The notes under the pieces are model-generated. The model was not told the DNA's origin, did no database searches, and saw only the letters and a program-made list of their open reading frames with translations. The position numbers and the translations under genes are program-made. Of a DNA stretch of 64,000 bases, positions 1-12,095 are shown one piece after another. Position 1 is the stretch's first letter, and every line of letters begins with the position of its first letter. The stretch is taken from NCBI GenBank assembly GCA_026413225.1, contig CM048554.1, forward strand, positions 56,813,463 to 56,877,462, given 5' to 3'. Source of the DNA: Otis tarda. Its lineage: Eukaryota > Chordata > Aves > Otidiformes > Otididae.

Positions 1-1480
1 AATTCAATCAATATTCTATCTGTGGCTCTCAAGTCAAAACAAAGATATATTCCTACAGGACTACATGAGGCATTTCTAACCTACAAAGAAGTATTCAGTA
101 ATACTGACTCCATCTTTCAGTGTCCATATTGATCAGGAAGTAAAGCATAACATTTTTAAAAGCAGACCAAGGCTTCAGAGGCTATTACCCTATGCCTGTT
201 TTCTTTATGATGATATCTAAGCTTATCTTTTGTCTGATTGATTCCAGCTGATAGTTATGACACATTGCACAAGAAACCACAGGCTGTAGACCAAGAGGAC
301 GACCAAGCAGACCTCAGGATAAATTAGGAACAGACTATGGGTGTTTTTGCTGTGGAAAGAATACACTACAGCAGCAAACACTGAGAGGTGCAGCAGACAC
401 AATATGCAGTCTCTGCTTAAGCAGGACACCCAGAGAGCTTTTAACCACCTGAAGAATTTGAAGGTTGAAGATTTAAACAATTGTGTTAAACTAAGGGAAA
501 GAAGAGTACAACAGCACCAGCAGCAAAATGCACTGACAGTAAATAAATATCACTAAATGCTGATCCTTGGCCAGAGGCTCAAACTCAGCTTGGAGCTAAA
601 AGGTGCCCAGCTCCTTAAGGCTGTATTTTTTTAATCTGTTTTTAATAGTAAGGGCTTTTATTTTTTTTGATTTATCTAAGTCTGAATAAAGGTATTTATT
701 TTTAGAGAACTATCCTCCAGCCCTTAGACAAACCTGTGCTTTCCAGGAAGAAACAGGGAAAGGATTTCCTCTGCTGGGCCTTCATTCAGGAACACAGTAA
801 ATCCTGTGAACTCCAGTATGGCAAGTTGAGTGCATTTAAGCAAATATATAGGTTTCTTTTCTAGCATAAAGATAGTGCTTTGATTTAAGACAATAGGGAA
901 CAATAGACAGTGGGCCACCATCTGAGCAAAACCTGCATGAATATGAGCCAGGTAAACTTTCCTGAGCTCACTTCATATATCAGAAAAAGGAATCTAGACC
1001 TCCCTCTGCTCTAACTGGAGGGGTGAAATTAAATGTCTTTTTTTTTTTTTTCTCAGAGAGAAACAGAAGACAAAAAAAAAAAGAAACATAGAACAGAACT
1101 CTGCTTGAAAACAGAATGAAAATAAATCAGCAGTGAATGGATTAGCTTCAGATCAGACTGCCCGGAGCAGCCAGATTTGGAACAGCAGAGCACTCAGGGC
1201 TTGTGTTTTTTAAATGAGTTTTAATAAATAGAATCAATAGCTCAAATTATGAAGAAGGACAAAAGCACAGATCAAATCGATCAAGGCTGTAGCTTATCGT
1301 TATAAGTCAAGGAGTGTCTTCCCTTGTCTGAATGGGATAAGGTGGCAAGAGAATCCACTTGTAGCTTTTCAGTATCTCTCCCAGAACAGCTGTATGCAGA
1401 GTTGGATACAGAGCCTGAAAATGCTCCTGGTTATCCAAACACAAACACAACCTCCCTTTTTTTTTCCTTTCCCCAGTAGG

Positions 1481-1513
1481 AAAATAAATAAATACATAAA
1501 TAAATAAATAAAC
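1481..1513. repeat. (AAAT)n microsatellite
   Basis: Imperfect tetranucleotide repeat of AAAT units with one ACAT interruption, in FSHR intron 1. A pyrimidine-rich run precedes it. Confidence 0.9.
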
Positions 1514-1843
1514 AAGGAAATGAATCCTTTGTCCTGAAGATAAATGCAAGAATTTACAGGGAGGACAGAACTAAATAGACAAACAAGCACAAAGTATCCT
1601 TCATTACATACAGGATTTAACGCTCCAGTGAAAAGATTATTGTTCAAATAACTGGAAAAGTGTCTCTCCACATACTAAGTTAGGAAAGGGCATTGGAGAG
1701 CGCTCAGGAGTTCTCTCTCCCTCAAATAGTCAGCCAAGGATTATTCACTGGAGAGGAGCGAGGGGGATATCATTAACTACAATCAGGCTTTTTGCAACGG
1801 GAGGGGGCATTTTCACACAGAGACCTTGTTTTCCTCTTTGTGT

Positions 1844-1880
1844 TTGGTTGGTTGGTTGGTTTGTGTTTTTTTTTTTTTTC
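1844..1880. repeat. (GGTT)n followed by poly(T)
   Basis: About four GGTT units are followed by a run of 14 T. Low-complexity sequence in FSHR intron 1; the open frames across it are artefacts of composition. Confidence 0.85.
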
Positions 1881-3596
1881 CCAAAGGAACTTCACTGTGG
1901 GGAAGCTGCAGTGTCTCACTCCAGGGCCAGCTCTGCTAATGCAGGTCTGGGTCACCCAGCTGCAAGGTCCCTGCTCTGCACTGGGCGCCTTCACCCAGGC
2001 ACATGGCTGCACAGGTGCTCACAGCAAGGGCTGATCTCCAGATCTGTCATGGCAGTGTAAGGGTGCAGCACACACAACTGCTGCTACTCAACACACCACC
2101 TACAAGGGTAGGGAAAAATGGAGAATCCCAGCTGCCTCAATAGGGGGATGACCCTACTTCAGATAAGCTTGTTTTGATTAATAGCGGCCTCCTCCCATAA
2201 TAATGAAACCCAGGAAAAGCATGTTGCAGCTCCAAATAGCTTTTCAAGTCTCAGTTGGACCTTCAGGTCACCAGCCCTGGGTCTGCACATAGAGGGCTTG
2301 TACTGTTCATCACTGGGACATCACCACAAACTCCCCTTTCATCACAGGGGTTTTACTCCAAACACTCCGAGCACAAGTGCTGCACAGGAAACCAAAAGCA
2401 CTTAAAAACCCCCTTTTTCCTCCCCTCCAATATAACTTTACTATTAAAATTAAGTCAAGTACAAACTACCAGCCCTGAATTTATTTCATCAAATAACTGA
2501 AGTATAACTGAAGAGGTTTTTCGCATACGACATGACACCCTAGAGATCTGAGAACAATGCATGGTGCTGATAACCTCTGCTAAATCCCATTCATCCTCAG
2601 GGTGAAAAGCTGGTAGCAGTTATGCGGGCTTTGTGTCCACATATAGCACATAAGAGTCTTTTTCATTGTTGTGGTTGAATTACAGATAAACAGCCAAAGA
2701 GAATAATAATCTTACAATAATAGAATATATGAAAGATGTACTACTGAAAGTCATTCACATGCTCCAGTGACGGGCATGGTTCAAAGTCTATCTGGAATAG
2801 CCTTCCATCTTGCTAATAAATATTCAGAGACTTTTTAATCTTCAAGGGCATAATATCGAACATCTGACAAAATTCAGTGTAGATCCATAAGCGGTTTTTA
2901 TTACATTTCAATCAGAAGTAGATTTCAAAATGTTTTATAGCAACCAACACCTTTGTCAGAAGACACAGAACTTTCCTGGTCAAAGTAGTCAGCAGTTAAC
3001 TGCAGGTCCAACACAATAAACAAAATACCAATTATGATTCAAGCATAATGTAAGTTATTTTCTATTCCGTGAGGAAGAATTGATTTTCCCAGCAGTGTCA
3101 CTTACACTGTAATGATTATTGCATGTAAGACAACTTAAGAAAATGATGGAAAACAAATTAGATGGGCTGCAGATCATTGGCTTATCTCGACTGCTCACCT
3201 TGAAGAGAGAGTTAGGGAAATGTAATATACAGTACTGAATGTCAGAGTGCTTGAAACCTCTGCTCTCCTTCCACCTCCTTGATATTTCATATTAAAATTC
3301 CAAAACAGAAAGAAACATTTCCAGCAGGGGTAAAGCATGAAGCAACACATCTTGCCAGTCTAAGAACATTTGCTTAATTAAAACCAATGATAATTTGCTG
3401 TGACAGAAGATAATTAAAGGGATATAAATTGTATAGGAACCTGGCTTTGTCTGATGCTGTCATTTTATATACACATCTATTAATGAGAAATATGAATATA
3501 TTTGAGAAATATGAGAAAAACGTTGCCATGGCTCCTTGGCTTTTGTTAATTGACACTTCAGTACTGATGACCAAGTGCTAAAGCAATGCAGTGAAA

Positions 3597-3686
3597 GACT
3601 GGGCCCAATATTATGGCACAATCTAATGGAAATCAATAGGAATTCTTCCACAGATTTTTCAACATGTATTGGATAGACCTTTTATG
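3597..3686. repeat. Old palindromic amniote interspersed repeat fragment (tentative)
   Basis: The sequence contains GGGCCCAAT near the left, then AATGGAAATCAATAGGAATT, then ATTGGATAGACC at the right. This looks like a decayed form of a widespread amniote repeat built from 'GGCCCAAT...TTGAAGTCAATGG' and its reverse complement. The assignment rests on my memory of that pattern and the copy is strongly mutated. Confidence 0.4.
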
Positions 3687-5966
3687 CATGCGTAAGCCTG
3701 AATAATGGGAACAGAGGTTAACCAATCAGCGACGCAATGATAATCTCTTTATGCGGAGATGGAATTGTCCCAGTCAGAGTTTTTAACAAAAAAAATGAGT
3801 TGGTCTCACATTCTTCTCTGGCGACAACCACAATCAGCAAATGTACTGTACATTAAGTGCTGCACATCTTATCTAGCTGATAGAATTTGTTGCAAGAGGC
3901 TTGGTTAACCATGTATGGTTTTGCTTTAGAATCAGCAAAAATGACAGTCAGCATCACCACCAAATCGGGAATGTCATTGCGAAGCTTCACACATACCCTT
4001 TCAGAATGGTTAAGTTTTCCCTCAGATCTATTTCAAAAGTTTGCATTGTTATTTTACTTTTTTACTCTAATTGCAGCTTCCTTGCATAATCTCCTATTTT
4101 TTCTTGCTCTATTTTAGATGGTAAAAGGTATTTTAAGTTTTAAAGATGAGTTGGCCTCTTGGGTTAGATGTAATGCTTGTTATTTCAGCTCTTTTGATGA
4201 TTTAATCTCACTAGCCAACCACTTTTTTTTTTTTTTTTAATGTAACATCCATATCTATTCTTGCAAATAGATTGTTCAAAGAGTAGGTATGATAGTGGTC
4301 ATTGTCTCTCACTTTCTCAGAGTAAGGCATGCTTTTGGCAAGGAGAAAATGAACATTTGCTCTGAGTTTGACAGTTGTAAAGGATGTGTATTTCCTTGGG
4401 CTTTGTTTATAAGACCGCAGTGCTTAAAAGATTATTTTATGCTGCTTTTGGAAAAAGTTGCAGTTTGTATAAGTGCTACTGTTATTATGGTTCAACAAAA
4501 CAATATTTAGAGCCTGTATATTCAGTTACAGAAGAGCAAATAACATGCAATGAAAGTATAGAAAGCCACAACCAACATATTGTCTGCTTTAGTGTATACT
4601 TTTTAATTTTCCTACCTCCTTCACTCGAGGGTAATCCTCTGAAACACACAGATGTTTCAGCTGATTATCCCTTTTTCCGGCAGAAGTAGCCTCTGACATA
4701 GTGAGTATTGCTATTTCAGCATTGAGATAGTAGGGAATTGTTAGTGATCTCTTTGACACAATTTTTTTCCAGAAAGTATTTTCCATCATCACCTCTTCAT
4801 TAAGATGAACAAGAGGGAAGAACATGCAGATAACCATACAAGCCAAGCATGACTCTAAGGCATGCTGTTACGTGGGCTAGCAGAGGAAGCATGGTCATTG
4901 GGTTCTGTTACAGCAGCTGCTGAGATACGGATACTGATGTTGGAAAACAACTTTCTAACTGGGAGAACTCAGTGCCATGGAAACTCCTACACTGATGCTA
5001 TACTTGATAGTGAAGGTGAAGTTTAGACCATATCATCTAGGTGCACCTTTTTCCTTCTTTGGAGTGTTTTAAGAAAAGCAGTTGACATCATATTTTAGAT
5101 TAAGGCTTCTGGGACTTGTGGGCGTCTAGGATTGAGAGCCAACCTCCATCAGTTGAGTTCAGACTAACAATCCCCTGACTGTTTCTACACAACATAGGCT
5201 GAAGCACAAAGTTGTTGTTCATAAAAGTAGGATACTAGCATAAGTTGCTTTACAGAAATGTATAAACTCCTTTATGTGATGAACACTGTAAAGATGCACT
5301 CTAGCTGACAAGTCACCACTAATAAAAATAGCAGCCTGCTGTCTCTCCAAAGCAGAGGTTAACAAGCTTTCTGTGGAATGCAGAAAATCTTCAAGGAGAC
5401 ACGAGCAGGAACTTCTGAACTGCCTCATTCCCTATTTTAGCTGATAACCACAATGTGCGTTCATCCTGGAGGACACTAAACAGATGAATCTACACCTAGA
5501 ACAAAGGCTGTCTCTTGGCAGCCTGGCACGGAGGGGGAAAAAAAAAAACCAAAAAGCCTTTCACAGCCTTGAACAAAGTGTCAGTCTCCCTGTTTTCTAG
5601 TGCCACTGGAGTATTTCTTCCAGCCAGCATTTGCGCCTCTGACAGACAAACAAAATGGCAAAGCCCTAGCTGCTGCTGGTCCACATCCCTCAAACTGTTC
5701 CTACTAGATCAGGACATCAGTACACCCAAGGGCAAGCACTCCTCAACGGGCACTTCATGGGGACTCGTGCCTTGGTGTCCAGGCCAGGCAGCGCTTCTGT
5801 AAAGCCCTGAATGGATGTGGTCTAACTTCTAGGGTAAAGTGCTCAAAAAACAACCCAATTTCTGGGGTGCAGGTCCATGCAATACCCTCTGCTACACCAA
5901 TATAACACGGCAATAACATGTAAGGAAACAAAGGAACCCAAAGTAATACTGTTTGATACATGATTA

Positions 5967-5981
5967 TTATATATATATATA
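5967..5981. repeat. (TA)n dinucleotide tract
   Basis: Short alternating TA run in FSHR intron 1. Confidence 0.85.
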
Positions 5982-6904
5982 AAAATCCTTTAGGTACATC
6001 ATTCATGTATTTACAAAGACTTCTAGCAAAGGAGACATATACAGATAATAGCTAAACTCACAAAGGGGTGAAAACCTTCCAATTAGTGCTCCATATGCAG
6101 CCCTACTGACCATAACAGAGCCAACAGTTATCAGTAATTGAAATGCCCACAAAAATCTCCACCTCAGCTGTCTTTAAATTACTGACTGCAACACTACTGT
6201 GAAATACTGCTTTTCTAATACAGTGACATAAACTGATACAAGAAAAGTACAGAAATGAAGAAAGCGGAAAAGGTGATGATGCAGAGGTATCATGTCAGTA
6301 AAACTATATTTGAGGAAAAAACCCCTGAAGCTGTATATGCACCATTTGAACATGAAAAAAATAGTAGAGCTATGACTTTGTACTGCCTTATTTAGGACAT
6401 TCAAAGCAACAGGCCTGCATTTCATGCTGCTGAGCATAAAGCTTTCCTGTGATGAGAAATAGTTATTAAAAAGGAATATGAATGTGCAAGAGGTAATTAT
6501 TTTTATTTTTATTTTTTTTTGAATGAGGAAATATCTTGCCACAGGAGTATGGTCTGGTGAATAAGGTCTTGAAGGGGCTACAGCCCCAGCTAAACCACTG
6601 ATTTGTAACCCTGTACTTTTGGGAAATTGCTTGTCCTTTACATCCTTTACAGTTGTACTGTTTTTGTAATGGGTAAAATTATATTCACATACTTACCAGG
6701 AATGTTCTGAAATCTGTTAACATTTATAGAAAACTTTGTGAGTGTTAAGAAAATCTTATCATTTGCATATGGTTCATTAAAACAATTAAAATCTTCCCTA
6801 ATAATTCCAAATACATTTAAATAGTTGGCTACCTATTTCATTTGTGCTTTCCACATCCGTTTTATTTCTCCCTAGAGTGGTTTACTGTCTACTGTAATAG
6901 CACA

Positions 6905-6970
6905 AAGTCCTGAATCTGCAAATACGTAGAGATGGGTAGTTTCACACCTGCGATTCGTCTCACTGGGAGG
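6905..6970. repeat. Old amniote interspersed repeat fragment (tentative)
   Basis: The order 'CCTGAATCTGCAAATACG', 'GATGGGTAGTTTCACAC' and 'GCGATTCGTCTCACTGGGAG' resembles a common amniote repeat with 'CCTGCAAACACTTACGCAC...GGTAGTTTTAC...GAGTAGTCCCATTG'. It is heavily diverged and shorter than the usual unit. The family name is not recalled. Confidence 0.35.
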
Positions 6971-7557
6971 CAGCAGCGCTGCTTGGGCAAGCAATTAGGA
7001 TGTGTATGGATGCCTGTGGAATCAAATCCTAAGTTTTCTTGTAGGGTATTTCCTCACAGGGGCTACTACCGCTGATTTCCAAGGACTGAAGAATGAGGTC
7101 TGGGCTTCATGTGCCGTAGCAACAATATACTGCAGGAAGGAAATTACAGCTCCTGGGATTCGGATACAGTGAGTATTTCCCCAAACCAGTAATTCCATGT
7201 AGAGAGAGTTGTTGTTCTGCCAGGGCATTTCTTGTTTTGCTGTCATTTTCTGACATAGTCTGTACTTCTTTTATGACTTTCCATTTGCCAAAAAAAGAAT
7301 AGCAAAAATTTCCACAGCAGCTCTGTTGGCCTAAGAAAACTTTGGAGACAAGGCAGGTTTTTTTAGCATCAACCTGCTGACTTCTGATGGCAGGGGGGTT
7401 TATAGCCCCTCTTCTTGTATCTTGCTTGTTCAGAAATTTCTGTGTGTCTGTAAATATTTCTACTGGGAGACTGGGCTCTGAGGAAAGACTCTTCAGAATT
7501 GATTGCTTCCCAGTAGTTAACAAGAATGAAAAAATGGATTTGACTGATCTGTGCTCC

Positions 7558-7577
7558 TTTTTTTTTTTTTTTTGCAG
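7558..7577 (+). repeat. Poly(T) tract ending in GCAG
   Basis: Sixteen T followed by GCAG. By sequence it is a strong splice-acceptor look-alike on the strand opposite to FSHR; it is discussed as a finding. On its own it is a low-complexity tract. Confidence 0.8.
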
Positions 7578-9679
7578 CTGTGGAGAGACTGGAGACACCA
7601 GAGAAAGCAGCATGGGCAGTGCTTCCACTGCTGGAGGTAGATTTTCTTTCTTACCTCAGTGGGTGTCTGTAGCTCTCATAGATATGAGTGCCTCTCACTG
7701 AATAGGACACCCTTTTACAAAGGCTCTTTCCTCAAAAATGCTTATTGGGCTAATAAAGGTAATAGCCCAGTATATTTAGATCATATGATGGTGCAAGTGA
7801 AAAAAGAAATCAAAGCCCCCATGGAAATTAGCAGTGAAATCCAAACCTCTCAAAGCCAAGGGTAGGGAAGAGTGTTACACCACTATCATTTCTAAGTGTG
7901 AGGCATAGCACAGAATATAAAAGCATTAAAAGGCTTTCAGATTGTGTGTAAAGAAAACCGTTATAATCCTTAGCCTGCTCATGTGACAATCCTTTTCACT
8001 GAAGAAAATCAACCCCAAATAACCACATGTCACTTCTTCCCATCCCTGGTTTTGGGAAAAAGGGACAGGCACATAGTTCCTCCTTCCATTGCTACTCCTC
8101 CCACCTGTGTCTTGGCCATTTTATCAGTTATAGCTACATATACGTACTACTGTTTTCCATTATCTTCTTTGCCCGGAGTCAAACTGGTGGAGGAAGAGGT
8201 TAAACACACAGACATCCTGTGCACACACACTATTCCCTTCACTTCTTTGGTAGGATCTGGTTTTAGAGTAAGGGTGAGGGGAGGCTCCTTTATGAGTATC
8301 CCACTGCATCTCACAGTTTTATGTTCAGAACATAAATACTGGACACCAGAAACTTTCCTGAGAAAACAAGCATCACTTTCTTTTCCAGTCTTCACACAGT
8401 CAGTCCAGTTCTTCATTGCACAATACTATTTCAAATAAAAATTGATTGAGCATCATTTGCAAGTATATTCCCTCCTTGCTCCACTCTCAAACAAAAGATG
8501 AATGAGTCATTGAAAACTTGGAAGTTTTCCCCACTGCATGTTTATGCACATAGTGTTTCTGGAAAACCACTGAAGATTCATAGATTACTTACAAATAAAT
8601 ACTTACAAATTAATTCAAATTAACTGATTGTGTTTGGACAAGGATTCGTATCAGAAAATACATCCTCGTGTGCTATGGGGAAACTTTATGTCACTAGGAC
8701 CATTACCAGAGTAGCGTTCATAAAACAGAATTTCCAGGTAAATATACTAAAATGCTGACTAGTAACCGCATTCCTGAGTAAATATGAGAGCAGACAGAGG
8801 TTAAAGCTTCAGCCTGCAGCTCAGCCAGCAAGTATATGTTTAAAATTGAGGCTGCCCTGTCTATGACAAGTTCTGAATATGTTACAGTCAAGGATATAGC
8901 ATTATTTAGCAAGTCCAGGCAAAGTCAGAGGCTCAGAAAGCTCAATATGGTTTTGAAAAACAAAGACTGGTTCGTCTGAGTTGGGTAGAAGGTTGTTATA
9001 ATTTCACTGAGAAACATATCACTCTCTGTATAAAATAGCAATCTGTAAATTCTCCTCTGGCTAACCAGAAGCAAATGCATCTTGAGTAGCTTGATAAGGT
9101 AATGGGAGATAAAAAGCATCCATTCCTTCCAGGCTGAGCTCCTGAAACACCTGAGGATATCTGGAGGAAAACATTAAGCAAAAGCAAACCAATCACAAAC
9201 TTTCCTGACCAAAATCACTCCCAAAATCAAGGAAGTTGTACGTAAGTAAATGCAGAAATTGGGCTCCATATTACAGTGTATGCAAGACAATTAGAAGAAA
9301 TAATTTTCTATACTCTTAGACGAAATCCAGTCTTGACTCTGACCTATAATTTGATATAAGCTTCATTTTAATGACTTAAATTTCACTGCTAATAAGAGCA
9401 GTCCAATCAAACGATGGGCAAAGAGTGTGAAATAATTTACAGGTTTTGTCTGAAAAGGTCAAGGTCTTAAACAAAGAAAAGTGACTTTTGCTACCAAGTG
9501 CTTGCCCCTGACTGTGTAAAACTAATAGACTGCTATGAAAAATAATACCTGTCTTTTGTGCCCAGAGTATCTTGTTCACCAAACACACACGCACATTAAT
9601 TAGCAATCAGCTCTGCCAAAGTGAACAAGTGGTTGACAGAGGTCCCCATTGCCAAACAGTGAAAATGAACTTGGTTCTT

Positions 9680-9738
9680 TCCACTGAAGTTAATGAAGCT
9701 ATGACAAATCAAATTAGCTGTGATCTTACCCCAATTAT
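9680..9738 (+). repeat. Old amniote interspersed repeat fragment, copy A (tentative)
   Basis: Reads ACTGAAGTTAATGAAGCTATG followed within 20 bases by AATTAGCTGTGATCTTACCC. This matches, with substitutions, the order seen in the fragments at 27150-27218 and 12058-12095, namely a 'ttgaCTTCAATGgAGCTATGcC' block then 'AGCTGAgGATCTgGCCC'. The shared order of blocks in one window supports a common ancient repeat. Confidence 0.4.
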
Positions 9739-12057
9739 CTTTTAGCTTGCCTGCACAAGGACACTCAGGAACGTTAAGCAGAACTAACTAAAATGCCATC
9801 AAAGTTAGAAGAGAGCGACGCATGTTGAACTTTGCATGGATTTATTTTGTGCCTCAGTTAGGTGTCTAACAGGTTTGTTTACTTATATTTGCTAGATAAT
9901 TTCATTTGGCTTTGCAGGACCCCCTCCTGTGTACAGACCGTTAGCAGTTAGAGCAGCTGTCCCCTTCAGGATGTATATTCACTTGGCATCTCTCTTCTGT
10001 GCAACTGCTCTCTCTGTTTTTGTGGCATTCCTTATCCACTTTCTTCTCTCACCCTTGCTAAGCTCTCTGCATACCCAGTATTTTCAGCGACATGCCAGCT
10101 CGATGAGACCCCTTTGGCATCCGCAGAGGAAACCCTTGAGCTGCACAGCAGACTTTCTCCTGCTGGTTTATCAGGCAACACATTTTGTGTGTGGTACTCT
10201 TGCAGAGAATTTAATTTGGAGCTTTTAAAGACACCTTCCATTGGAGATGTCTTCATTACACCTCAGAAATGCTGCTGGGAAGATCAAGAAGCTTTAAAAA
10301 TATTTTTTAAATTATTAGTTAAGAGATATGGCGTGGGTTTTAGGGGAGATAATAAGCTTTATTCTTCAGGACTGCAACGCTGACTTTGCTAAGGGCCAGA
10401 TCCAGAAAATTATTAACTCAAATTCCCAAGCTGTCATTTATAAACCTGACTGAGGAGCTGAAAGCATATTGCATGGACAAATGCTGATACGGGGATAACA
10501 GACGGGTTGTCCTGGCTTGGTGGCTCTTAACAGTACAGCAGCTTGTACCTTGCTGGGTCAGAGTATGAGGGGCACACACACTCCCCTTTCTGTTTCCCCC
10601 TCTGTATAAATACCCTGAGCTCCCTATGTAAGGGATGGGAGGGCTACTCAGCGAAGATGAGACAGAAATATATAAGCACTTCAATGTCTTTCAAACTCAT
10701 AAAAGTACCCTTGAAAACTTTTCTCTAGAACTCTAAAACTAGCTAGCTCTCCCAGCTAGCAGTAGTCACCTTTGAGTATCAGTAGGATTCCCTGTGCCAA
10801 AGTGTATGGGCCTCCCCAAGTGGGATGAGAGATGAAGTTAATATATTTTAATATTAGAAAAGAGAAGGCAACAAAGTCTGAAATACAGCATTTTAATTCT
10901 GTGCAGTGAAAACTGCTGAGTTGTGAGAAGCCGTAGGAAGGGGAGCAAATGAAGCTAGGAAATCATCCATGCTGTTGAAGAGTTTAGTGCGGCATACCAT
11001 TCAGAGCAAAGGAAATTAACTGCTGTGTGACATGGGTGAATTCATGATTCCACAAATCTGTCTTGTGATTCATGTTCTTGTGGGAGAAGTAAAAGATAGA
11101 CCTCTATTCTACTTTGTAATTTCCCTTAGGCTTACCAACTTCTCCATTTTAACTACATTTTAGTTTAAAACTGCTTGTTTCTGATCTTACCAGGGTTCTT
11201 CTCTCTTGCTGTGCCTCTATGCTAAACCTTGGTATTTACCAGCTCACATCTCATGAATAACATTACTGTCAAACTCTGCTAGGTTATAATTATATGAAAC
11301 AGGATTTGAATGGGGAAACACCCAGGATGAAGACACTATATTTGAGACAAGAAAATGTAACACCTACAAATGACTAGTTTAATCTTCCAAACACTTCAGA
11401 AAAACATTCATGATAATTTCATTCAACAGGCAAGTTTTGATTCTCTGTAGGAAGTGAAGCAGAATATACCTAAAATGTTTAACAGAGAGGCTTTATTTCT
11501 GGACATGGAGCTGACTAGCCCCAGGAACCCATTTTGCCTGGTATCAGACGTATGGGGATATGACATGGGCCCTCTGTTTTTAGTGTGTGTTCACGAGACA
11601 GAGGCTGCCAGAAAAACTTGTACACTGGGAGAATCTCTCTGTAGCTGACCCCTGTGAAGGGCATCAGCTGGCATAAACCTTGGTACACTCTCAATGCTGC
11701 ATGCAAACAAAATCAAGTCTTCGCTTTCACTATGTTTCCCAGCAAAAAACTTAGTGATTTAACAAGTCCTATACCTGCCATTAATGTTTAAGTGTACTTT
11801 CAGTTCAAAGATACATTAGATATATACGCAAACATCTCTACATCTTCAGACTCGATCATATGTCTCTCATAGAGGCATCATGCTGCAGTCATTATCAGTC
11901 AAGTGAAAGTCATGAGTATGTATTTATTGCCAAAGTATCACAAGTAAGCCAGCAGAGTACTGCACTGCAAAGCAACTCCTGTTGTGTGCAGCATACCTCC
12001 TTGTGTTGAAAAGCTCCCAAAGCTTTGGAAACTGGATGTTTCTATAGAGATATATAC

Positions 12058-12095
12058 TTGATAATTTATACTAGCTGAGGATCTGCCCTGCAGAG
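12058..12095 (+). repeat. Old amniote interspersed repeat fragment, copy B (tentative)
   Basis: Contains AATTTATACTAGCTGAGGATCTGCCCTGCAG, matching only the right-hand block of the family seen at 9680 and 27150. The left block is missing or unrecognisable. Confidence 0.3.

Noticed and set aside
1395..1440. Minus-strand AGGAGCATTTTCAGGCT resembling part of FSHR exon 2.
   Set aside because: In the frame that would give the leucine-rich repeat residues there is a stop just upstream, the following residues do not match, and no acceptor/donor pair of the right spacing is present. Treated as chance.
7107..7628. 173-codon open frame on the minus strand.
   Set aside because: No recognisable domain, runs through a poly(A)/poly(T) tract giving a lysine run, and sits inside FSHR intron 1. 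Likely chance.
7983..8438. 151-codon open frame on the plus strand.
   Set aside because: No similarity recognised and no coding-like composition; the minus strand has a similarly open shadow frame of 89 codons.
10742..10760. 7-bp inverted repeat GCTAGCT/AGCTAGC.
   Set aside because: Arms too short to stand out in 64 kb.
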